Positions 1 to 5,013 of a DNA stretch of 7,473 nucleotides are shown here, piece after piece. Position numbers and translations under genes: made by a program. A model generated the notes under the pieces. The model worked only from the letters and a program-made list of their open reading frames with translations, had not been told where the DNA came from and did not search any database. Numbering within the stretch: position 1 is the first letter of the stretch; each line of letters starts with the position of its first letter. The DNA is from an uncultured Blautia sp. (GTDB lineage Bacteria > Bacillota > Clostridia > Lachnospirales > Lachnospiraceae), in the NCBI GenBank assembly GCA_900553515.1, contig USDN01000096.1, positions 1 to 7,473 on the forward strand, read 5' to 3'.

Positions 1-29
1 TAAGAAATGAATAAATAATTTTTATTAAA

Positions 30-58
30 TTGTGTTAAAGAACAGAATGTGCTAAACT
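30..58 (+). promoter_or_regulatory. Candidate promoter for the small ORF at 82
   Basis: A possible -35 TTGTGT lies at 30-35 and a -10 TAAACT at 53-58, separated by 17 bases. TG at 50-51 gives the extended TGn -10 form seen at other promoters in this window. The upstream DNA (1-46) is strongly AT-rich. Predicted transcription would start near 65, leaving a leader of only about 17 bases before the ATG at 82. The -35 match is weak (3 of 6) and the -10 is 4 of 6, so this is a by-eye prediction. Confidence 0.45.
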
Positions 59-83
59 ATTCCTGTGAGGAGGTTTAGCACAT
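47..83. repeat. Inverted repeat spanning -10, ribosome binding site and start codon
   Basis: ATGTGCTAAAC (47-57) is the exact reverse complement of GTTTAGCACAT (73-83), a perfect 11-bp inverted repeat with a 15-base centre. Inside it TCCT (61-64) can also pair with AGGA (68-71). The element covers the predicted -10 (53-58), the Shine-Dalgarno GAGGAGG (67-73) and the first two bases of the ATG at 82. If transcription starts near 65 the left arm is not in the RNA and the element would act as a DNA operator. If it starts upstream, the RNA hairpin would hide the ribosome binding site. It is not a CIRCE element, because the half-sites face the opposite way. Confidence 0.7.
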
Positions 84-285
84 GTTGTTATTTATGGAAA
101 AACTGCTGGAATTTTCCATGAGGCTTGGAAAAAGCCGGAATCGGGCTGTGCGTATGGCAGGCAGGCTTATTGGGGCGGTTCCTCTACGTTGTGCGGAATA
201 CCTGGAAAAACTGCTGATGAGTGGAAAATGGGATCCGGGTAAAAAACGGAAAAAAAAGAAACCCGGCAACAGATCAGCTTTTTGA
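82..285 (+). CDS. Small basic protein of unknown function (67 aa)
   Basis: I do not recognise this protein. The ATG at 82 is preceded by a strong GAGGAGG (67-73) at 8 bases, with a candidate promoter and a perfect inverted repeat just upstream, which is the main argument that it is real. The product is 67 residues. Two short amphipathic segments share the motif EKLL (residues 6-9 and 42-45), encoded by the same 14-base repeat at 95-108 and 203-216. The C-terminus is very basic (GKKRKKKK, about residues 53-60). There is no obvious signal peptide, membrane segment or metal site. The basic tail suggests contact with nucleic acid, ribosome or membrane phospholipid, but that is inference only. Its end overlaps the end of the convergent CYTH gene by 12 bases. 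A spurious ORF remains possible. Confidence 0.5.
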   Translation: MLLFMEKLLEFSMRLGKSRNRAVRMAGRLIGAVPLRCAEYLEKLLMSGKWDPGKKRKKKKPGNRSAF

Positions 286-741
286 TATGTTCCTGCCCTG
301 GCTTAATGTGCTGTTGTGATATTCTGAGGACCAGGTTACATCTTCGCCGAACCATGCGGGAGGAGTATAGGCTTCTGCGGTTTCTTCTGAGGGAAATTCC
401 ACCTCGGCCAGAAGAAGCCCCTCATACTCTTCATGAAAGATATCAAGTTCAATGGTTAGACCGTTTTTTTCCGGGATCAGATATCTGGTCTTGGAAATGA
501 CCAGACCATCTGCTTTGGATTTTAAGTGATAATATGCATCTTGTGTAAGGGGAAGGTTGTACTCTTCTCTGGACATAAGTCCTTTTGATTTGTAAGTCAG
601 AAAGTAATCGTCATCCTGTCGCCGGATACGTACGACCGGCTCAGTGCAGAGATAGCCCTGTTCAATCCTGTGAAAGGAAAAATCCTCCAGGTTTTCAGGA
701 AGCTGTTCTTTGTTTATTAAAAATTTACGTTCAATCTCCAT
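274..741 (-). CDS. CYTH-domain triphosphate tunnel metalloenzyme (155 aa)
   Basis: This is a CYTH (CyaB/thiamine triphosphatase-like) protein, a family with an eight-stranded beta-barrel tunnel that binds triphosphate substrates with divalent metal. The N-terminal signature is intact: MEIERK gives E2, E4 and K6. The tunnel residues follow in order: R38 and R40 (VRIRR), K51 and K53 (TYKSK), E59, K84 and R86 (SKTR), E98 and D100 (IELD), and E113 and E115 (AEVEF). The length is typical for compact bacterial members. Characterised relatives include tripolyphosphatases such as the Clostridium thermocellum enzyme, so inorganic tripolyphosphate hydrolysis is the best guess. Thiamine triphosphate or another nucleotide substrate cannot be excluded, and class IV adenylate cyclase is less likely in this lineage. 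It is probably cytosolic, with no signal peptide. The ATG at 741 has GGAGA 6 bases upstream and GGAGGA slightly further. It is divergent from the DJ-1 gene and has its own promoter. Confidence 0.9.
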   Translation of the reverse strand: MEIERKFLINKEQLPENLEDFSFHRIEQGYLCTEPVVRIRRQDDDYFLTYKSKGLMSREEYNLPLTQDAYYHLKSKADGLVISKTRYLIPEKNGLTIELDIFHEEYEGLLLAEVEFPSEETAEAYTPPAWFGEDVTWSSEYHNSTLSQGRNISKS

Positions 742-791
742 GTTCTTTCTCCATTCCTCCGCATTCTGGCGGAAATAATAATCTGCAGTTC

Positions 792-820
792 ATTATATCA
801 TTTAAGAGTTTTCCCGTCAT
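792..820 (-). promoter_or_regulatory. Promoter of the CYTH gene
   Basis: On the minus strand a perfect TATAAT -10 (797 to 792) is preceded by TGA, an extended TGn -10. A -35 candidate ATGACG (820 to 815, 4 of 6) lies at exactly 17 bases. Predicted transcription starts near 785, giving a leader of about 44 bases before the ATG at 741. The good -10 and ideal spacing make this one of the better promoter calls in the window. Confidence 0.65.
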
Positions 821-853
821 CTGTTTTATAAATTCAATAAAAACTGTCTTTTC

Positions 854-873
854 CAAAGTTTTGCAAAACCTTG
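854..873. promoter_or_regulatory. 20-bp palindrome, candidate operator of the DJ-1 gene
   Basis: GTTTTGCAAAAC (858-869) is a perfect 12-bp palindrome. After one mismatched pair (857/870) the symmetry resumes as CAA/TTG (854-856 and 871-873), so 18 of 20 positions are symmetric. Its right end overlaps the first three bases of the DJ-1 gene's -35 box at 871-876. Its centre is about 43 bases upstream of the predicted DJ-1 transcription start and about 78 upstream of the divergent CYTH start. That is suitable for a dimeric regulator acting on DJ-1, as activator or repressor. I cannot assign it to a regulator family. Confidence 0.5.
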
Positions 874-900
874 TATGGAAGTATCTGGAAGTGGTATACT
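871..900 (+). promoter_or_regulatory. Promoter of the DJ-1/PfpI gene
   Basis: A TATACT -10 (895-900) is preceded by TGG, an extended TGn -10. A -35 candidate TTGTAT (871-876) lies 18 bases upstream. Predicted transcription starts near 907, leaving a leader of about 42 bases to the ATG at 949. The -35 is weak beyond TTG, which fits reliance on the extended -10 or on an activator at the palindrome overlapping the -35. Confidence 0.6.
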
Positions 901-948
901 TACAGACATAGAGAGGAACAGAAGTTATGAAAAAAAGGAGGTACGATC

Positions 949-1500
949 ATGAGTAAAGTGTATATTTTTCTGGCAGACGGGTTTGAGGATATCGAGGGAC
1001 TGACAGTGGTGGATCTTATGAGAAGAGCGGGGATCACTGCTGATACAGTTTCTATTAAGGAGACAAGGGATATCACAACATCCCATGGAATTGAAATGAA
1101 AACAGATCGGATTTTTCAGGAAACAGATTTTTCTGATGCAGATATGCTGGTACTTCCGGGAGGAATGCCGGGAACCAGATATCTGGGAGAGTTTGCACCG
1201 CTTACAGAACTTCTTACAGAGTATTATAATAAGAATGGAAAGATCGCAGCCATCTGTGCAGCTCCCAGTGTGTTTGCAAAATTAGGATTCCTTAAGGGCA
1301 GAAAAGCAACGTCCTATCCGTCTTTTATGGATCAGCTTGAAGGAGCGGAGACCTGTGAGGAACCGGTAGTGGTGGACGGAAATGTGACTACCAGCAGAGG
1401 TCTGGGTACAGCCATTCCCTTTGCCCTTTGTCTGATCGCACAGCTTGTGGGAGAGGAGAAGGCTTCGGAAATCGCGGAATCTATTGTATATAAAAGGTAA
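949..1500 (+). CDS. DJ-1/PfpI-family protein (183 aa)
   Basis: The product belongs to the DJ-1/ThiJ/PfpI superfamily (class I glutamine amidotransferase-like fold) and has the length usual for the DJ-1/YajL branch. The nucleophile-elbow cysteine is C103 in AAICAAP, equivalent to C106 of human DJ-1. The conserved glutamate is E16 in DGFEDIEG, equivalent to DJ-1 E18. LVLPGGMPG (residues 67-75) and TSRGLGT (148-154) are family signatures. The position of the DJ-1 histidine H126 is tyrosine here (Y123 in TSYPS), so there is no classical Cys-His pair. Family members are described as oxidative or carbonyl stress proteins, with disputed glyoxalase and deglycase activities; the substrate here is unknown. 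It is probably cytosolic. AGGAGG at 936-941 lies 7 bases before the ATG and fixes the start. It appears to be transcribed alone, since tig downstream has its own promoter. Confidence 0.92.
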   Translation: MSKVYIFLADGFEDIEGLTVVDLMRRAGITADTVSIKETRDITTSHGIEMKTDRIFQETDFSDADMLVLPGGMPGTRYLGEFAPLTELLTEYYNKNGKIAAICAAPSVFAKLGFLKGRKATSYPSFMDQLEGAETCEEPVVVDGNVTTSRGLGTAIPFALCLIAQLVGEEKASEIAESIVYKR

Positions 1501-1531
1501 ATATATAAACCTGAAAAAAACTCTGGTGTTT

Positions 1532-1560
1532 TTGTGCCAGTTGTGCTATACTTCGATAAT
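1532..1560 (+). promoter_or_regulatory. Promoter region of the tig-clpP-clpX-lon cluster
   Basis: Two overlapping -10 candidates are visible. TATACT at 1547-1552 is preceded by TGC, an extended -10, but lacks a good -35. GATAAT at 1555-1560 has TTGTGC (1532-1537) exactly 17 bases upstream. Transcription would start around 1559-1567 in either case, giving a leader of roughly 120 bases. No CIRCE (TTAGCACTC-N9-GAGTGCTAA) or CtsR heptad repeat (GGTCAAA-type) is seen here or directly upstream of clpP, so classical heat-shock repression is not supported. Confidence 0.55.
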
Positions 1561-1569
1561 GACTGTAAT

Positions 1570-1620
1570 TGTATCTTTTTTTAAGAGGATACACCTGCCT
1601 GAATTGCTGTAAAGCAGGCA
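1570..1620 (+). promoter_or_regulatory. Structured 5' leader of tig (two hairpins)
   Basis: The first hairpin pairs TGTATC (1570-1575) with GATACA (1588-1593). It can extend inward through U-A and G-U pairs to a four-base loop, about 10 bp in all. Three to four bases later TGCCTG (1596-1601) pairs with CAGGCA (1615-1620). An alternative register, CCTGC (1594-1598) with GCAGG (1614-1618), is also possible. No U-run follows, so neither is an intrinsic terminator. The stretch from 1621 to the AAGGAGG at 1667-1673 is A-rich and looks unstructured. It matches no riboswitch I recognise. Roles in mRNA stability or in regulation are inference. Confidence 0.45.
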
Positions 1621-1683
1621 AATATAGAGAAAATTTATAAAAAATAGAATCAGAACCTGACAATTTAAGGAGGAACAGGAAAC

Positions 1684-2970
1684 ATGAGTTTACAGGTAGA
1701 AAAAATGGAAAAAAACATGGCGAAACTGACTATCGAGGTTTCTGCTGAGGATTTAGACAAGGCAATGCAGAATGCATATCAGAAAGCTAAGGGCAAAATC
1801 TCTATCCCTGGTTTCCGCAAAGGCAAAGCACCGAGAAAAATGATCGAGCAGATGTACGGAAAGGGAATCTTCCTTGAGGACGCTGCAAACGCTCTTATTC
1901 CGGAGCACTACAGCAAAGCACTTGAGGAGTGTGATCTTGAAATCGTTTCTCAGCCGGAGATCGATGTAGTTCAGGCAGAGCCGGGCAAAGCATTTATCTT
2001 TACAGCAGAAGTAGCTGTGAAACCGGAAGTAACTCTTGGAGATTACAAGGGTCTTGAAGTTCCGAAGTCTGAAGCAGAAGTAACAGACGAGGATGTTGAT
2101 GCTGAAATCAAAAAAGAGCAGGAGAAAAACTCCAGAACAGTAACTGTTGAAGACCGCGGAGCAGAGAACGGTGATATCACAACTATCGACTTTGAAGGAT
2201 TTGTAGATGGTGTTGCATTTGAAGGCGGCAAAGGTACAGATTACCCGCTGACACTTGGTTCCGGTTCCTTTATCCCTGGATTTGAAGATCAGCTGGTTGG
2301 AGCAAAAGCCGGAGATCACGTAGAAGTAAACGTAACATTCCCGGAGGAGTATCAGGCAGCAGAGCTTGCAGGCAAAGCAGCTGTATTCCAGTGTGATGTA
2401 AAGAAAGTAGAAGCTAAAGAGCTTCCGGAGCTTGACGATGACTTTGCCCAGGACGTTTCCGAGTTCGATACTCTTGCTGAGTATAAAGAAGATATTAAGA
2501 AAAATCTTACAGAGAAAAAAGAAAGAGAAGCACGTACTGAAAAAGAAAACGCAGCTGTAGATAAAGTAATCGAAAATGCACAGATGGAAATTCCGGACGC
2601 TATGGTAGATACACAGGTTCGCCAGATGATCAACGATTTTGCATCCAGAATGCAGTCTCAGGGTCTTACCATGGAGCAGTACTTCCAGTTTACAGGAATG
2701 ACTGTAGAAAAAATGCAGGAAGAGATGAAACCGCAGGCACTTAAGAGAATCCAGACAAGACTGGTTCTTGAGAAGATCGCTGAAGTTGAGAATATCCAGC
2801 CTACAGAGGAAGAAGTAAACGAAGAGATCAGCAAGATGGCTGAGATGTACAAGATGGAAGCTGACAAATTAAAAGAGCTTCTTGGAGACCGTGAATTAGA
2901 GCAGATGAAGAAAGACATGGCTGTACAGAAAGCAGTTACTCTTGTAGCAGACGAGGCAAAGGAAGCGTAA
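1684..2970 (+). CDS. tig: Trigger factor (ribosome-associated chaperone and peptidyl-prolyl isomerase, 428 aa)
   Basis: Trigger factor binds ribosomal protein L23 at the exit tunnel and is the first chaperone to meet nascent chains. All three domains are present at normal length. The N-terminal ribosome-binding domain (about 1-115) carries the signature loop GFRKGKAPR at residues 43-51. The FKBP-type prolyl isomerase domain spans about 160-245 (DFEGFVDGVAFEGG, then GSFIPGFEDQL). The C-terminal alpha-helical chaperone arms span about 250-428 and are rich in charged residues. It is a cytosolic protein without a signal peptide. AAGGAGG at 1667-1673 lies 10 bases before the ATG. It is the first gene of the cluster, and clpP follows after 48 bases with no terminator in the gap. 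The codons are regular and resemble those of well-expressed genes. Confidence 0.98.
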   Translation: MSLQVEKMEKNMAKLTIEVSAEDLDKAMQNAYQKAKGKISIPGFRKGKAPRKMIEQMYGKGIFLEDAANALIPEHYSKALEECDLEIVSQPEIDVVQAEPGKAFIFTAEVAVKPEVTLGDYKGLEVPKSEAEVTDEDVDAEIKKEQEKNSRTVTVEDRGAENGDITTIDFEGFVDGVAFEGGKGTDYPLTLGSGSFIPGFEDQLVGAKAGDHVEVNVTFPEEYQAAELAGKAAVFQCDVKKVEAKELPELDDDFAQDVSEFDTLAEYKEDIKKNLTEKKEREARTEKENAAVDKVIENAQMEIPDAMVDTQVRQMINDFASRMQSQGLTMEQYFQFTGMTVEKMQEEMKPQALKRIQTRLVLEKIAEVENIQPTEEEVNEEISKMAEMYKMEADKLKELLGDRELEQMKKDMAVQKAVTLVADEAKEA

Positions 2971-3018
2971 GCGGACATCTTTGAAATCCACTGTGACGCG
3001 ACGAATGGAGGCATATAT

Positions 3019-3600
3019 ATGAGTTTAGTACCTTATGTCATTGAGCAGACAAGCAGGGGAGAGAGAAGCTACGACATTTATTCCAGACTTCTGAAAGACA
3101 GGATTATTTTTCTGGGTGAGGAAGTCAATGATGTGAGCGCCAGCATTATTGTGGCACAGCTTCTGTTCCTGGAGGCTGAGGATCCGAATAAGGATATCCA
3201 GCTTTATATTAACAGTCCGGGAGGATCTGTCACCGCAGGTATGGCGATCTATGACACCATGAAATATATCAAATGCGATGTATCCACCATCTGCCTTGGA
3301 ATGGCAGCCAGCATGGGGGCATTCCTTTTGGCAGGAGGAACCAAGGGCAAGAGATTTGCCCTGCCGCATTCTACCATTATGATCCATCAGCCTTCCGGCG
3401 GCGCTCAGGGTCAGGCTACAGAAATCCAGATCGTAGCAGACCACATTGCGCAGACTAAGAGGACTTTAAACGAGATGCTGGCAGAAAATACAGGTCAGCC
3501 TCTTGAAGTGGTTGAAAAGGATACAGACCGCGATAATTATATGACTGCAGAAGAAGCAAAAGCATATGGACTGATCGACGGCGTTGTCGAGCATAAATAA
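3019..3600 (+). CDS. clpP: ATP-dependent Clp protease proteolytic subunit ClpP (193 aa)
   Basis: ClpP is the serine peptidase that forms a double heptameric barrel and degrades proteins fed in by AAA+ partners such as ClpX, encoded next door. The catalytic triad is visible: S98 in GMAASMGAF, H123 in MIHQPSGG, and D172 in DTDRDNYM. The oxyanion and substrate strand SPGGSVTAG is at residues 66-74. The length matches mature-type Firmicute ClpP with almost no propeptide (MSLVPYVIEQTSRGE start). GGAGG at 3007-3011 lies 7 bases before the ATG. The gap to tig is 48 bases and has no convincing promoter, so co-transcription from the tig promoter is likely. A hairpin with a U-rich tail follows the stop codon. 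No sign of damage; a second clpP copy elsewhere cannot be judged from here. Confidence 0.98.
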   Translation: MSLVPYVIEQTSRGERSYDIYSRLLKDRIIFLGEEVNDVSASIIVAQLLFLEAEDPNKDIQLYINSPGGSVTAGMAIYDTMKYIKCDVSTICLGMAASMGAFLLAGGTKGKRFALPHSTIMIHQPSGGAQGQATEIQIVADHIAQTKRTLNEMLAENTGQPLEVVEKDTDRDNYMTAEEAKAYGLIDGVVEHK

Positions 3601-3613
3601 AAAGACGAAAGAA

Positions 3614-3648
3614 AAGACTCCTCTAACAGGGAGTCTTATCTTGCTTTT
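3614..3648 (+). terminator. Intercistronic hairpin between clpP and clpX (attenuator-like)
   Basis: AAGACTCC (3614-3621) pairs perfectly with GGAGTCTT (3630-3637); one further T-G pair leaves a six-base loop. The tail ATCTTGCTTTT (3638-3648) is U-rich but interrupted, weaker than a classical intrinsic terminator. It starts 14 bases after the clpP stop and ends about 40 bases before the clpX ATG. I see no good promoter between it and clpX, so full termination would silence clpX and lon. Partial read-through, or a 3'-end stabiliser for a tig-clpP message, is more likely. Confidence 0.7.
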
Positions 3649-3687
3649 ATCTCAGCATATCAAAAAGAAAGGAAACGAGAAATATCC

Positions 3688-4995
3688 ATGGCAGATAAGA
3701 TAAGAGACGGAAAAGTCAGATGCTCTTTTTGTAATAAATCCGAGGATCAGGTTCGAAAACTGATTGCAGGCCCGGACGGGGTTTTTATCTGTGACGAGTG
3801 TATTGGGATCTGTGCAGAGATCATGGAAGAGGAACTGGCTCCTTATGGCCAGGAGGAAACTTTTGACAGTGAGATCAATCTGCTGAAACCGGAAGAGATC
3901 CACAAGATCCTTGACGATTATGTTATTGGTCAGGAAGATGCGAAAAAAGCTCTTTCCGTAGCAGTTTATAACCATTATAAACGAATCACAGCAGCAAGAA
4001 ATCTGGATGTGGAACTTCAGAAGAGTAATATCCTGATGCTGGGACCTACCGGTTCCGGTAAGACACTTCTTGCACAGACTCTTGCCCGCCTTCTGAATGT
4101 GCCTTTTGCCATTGCAGACGCTACTTCTCTGACAGAGGCCGGCTATGTAGGCGAGGACGTGGAGAATATCCTTCTGAAGATCATTCAGGCAGCAGATTAT
4201 GATATTGAACGTGCACAGTACGGAATCATTTATATTGATGAGATCGATAAGATCACCAGAAAATCTGAAAATGCATCGATCACCCGTGATGTATCCGGAG
4301 AAGGTGTACAGCAGGCGCTTTTGAAAATTCTGGAAGGTACTGTTGCAAGTGTTCCGCCGCAGGGAGGAAGAAAGCACCCGCATCAGGAGTTTATCCAGAT
4401 CGATACCACAAATATCCTGTTTATCTGCGGCGGTGCGTTTGACGGCATCGAAAAGATCATTGAGTCGAGACAGGATACAAAATCTATCGGATTTGGTGCA
4501 GAAGTATCCTCAAAGCAGGAAAGAAATGTAGGAGAAGTGCTGAAAGAGGTTATGCCGGAGGATTTTGTAAAATTCGGTCTGATTCCTGAATTTATCGGAC
4601 GTGTTCCTGTAGTGGTTACACTGGACGGTCTGGATGAAAAAGCACTGATCCGTATTTTAAGGGAACCAAAGAATTCTCTTACCAAGCAGTATCATAAGCT
4701 CTTTGAACTGGATGGCGTAGAACTCGACTTCCAGGATGAGGCACTGGAGCTTGTAGCAAAGAAATCTCTGGAACGTAAAACCGGAGCCAGAGGACTTCGC
4801 TCTATTATGGAGACATCCCTTATGGATCTTATGTACAAAGCGCCTTCAGACAGCACAATCCGCAAGGCGATCATTACTAAAGAAACTGTGGAGGGAACCG
4901 GAGAACCGGAGATCATCCGTGAAGAAGTAACAGAGCAGGCTGCAGGGAGAAGAAATCCGCGTTCCAGAAAGAAAGGCAGACCAGAGACTGCCTGA
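3688..4995 (+). CDS. clpX: ATP-dependent Clp protease ATP-binding subunit ClpX (435 aa)
   Basis: ClpX is the hexameric AAA+ unfoldase that recognises tagged substrates and threads them into ClpP. The N-terminal zinc-binding domain has the four cysteines C12, C15, C35 and C38. The AAA+ module follows with Walker A GPTGSGKT (119-126), pore-1 loop GYVG (152-155), Walker B IIYIDEID (180-187), RKH loop (228-230), arginine finger R305 in EFIGRVP and sensor-2 R368 in GARGLR. The ClpP-docking IGF tripeptide is at 267-269, so this protein should dock with the adjacent ClpP. The C-terminal tail, from about 418, is strongly basic (RRNPRSRKKGR). The ribosome binding site is weak: AAAGGA (3668-3673) is 14 bases away and GAG (3677-3679) is 8 bases away. 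lon begins 18 bases after the stop. Confidence 0.98.
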   Translation: MADKIRDGKVRCSFCNKSEDQVRKLIAGPDGVFICDECIGICAEIMEEELAPYGQEETFDSEINLLKPEEIHKILDDYVIGQEDAKKALSVAVYNHYKRITAARNLDVELQKSNILMLGPTGSGKTLLAQTLARLLNVPFAIADATSLTEAGYVGEDVENILLKIIQAADYDIERAQYGIIYIDEIDKITRKSENASITRDVSGEGVQQALLKILEGTVASVPPQGGRKHPHQEFIQIDTTNILFICGGAFDGIEKIIESRQDTKSIGFGAEVSSKQERNVGEVLKEVMPEDFVKFGLIPEFIGRVPVVVTLDGLDEKALIRILREPKNSLTKQYHKLFELDGVELDFQDEALELVAKKSLERKTGARGLRSIMETSLMDLMYKAPSDSTIRKAIITKETVEGTGEPEIIREEVTEQAAGRRNPRSRKKGRPETA

Positions 4996-5013
4996 GGAAG
5001 GAAATGAACATAA

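Noticed and set aside
47..83. CIRCE element (HrcA operator) at the left-end palindrome
   Set aside because: The bases TTAGCAC and GTGCTAA are present but in reversed order and with a 15-base centre. CIRCE needs TTAGCACTC first, nine bases, then GAGTGCTAA.
916..927. Possible LexA box (GAAC-N4-GTTA) in the DJ-1 leader
   Set aside because: The last base and the inner positions do not fit the Firmicute consensus CGAACRNRYGTTYC, and the site lies downstream of the predicted transcription start.
927..956. Nine-codon upstream reading frame (MKKRRYDHE) overlapping the DJ-1 start
   Set aside because: It consists mainly of the A-rich and AGGAGG ribosome binding site sequence itself and has only a weak ribosome binding site of its own. 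Most likely chance.
1513..1533. Possible terminator after the DJ-1 gene
   Set aside because: The only stem is AAAAAC with GTTTTT, with no GC pairs, too weak to call an intrinsic terminator. It also lies beside the tig promoter.
1481..1663. Minus-strand frame of 60 codons in the DJ-1/tig intergenic region
   Set aside because: It starts with TTG, has no ribosome binding site, and covers the tig promoter and leader. The composition looks non-coding.
3652..4383. Long open frame of 243 codons on the minus strand inside clpX
   Set aside because: It lies opposite an intact, highly conserved gene, has a low-complexity cysteine- and serine-rich translation and shows no family motif. The same applies to the long minus-strand frames at 1753-2319, 5878-6372 and 6673-7473.
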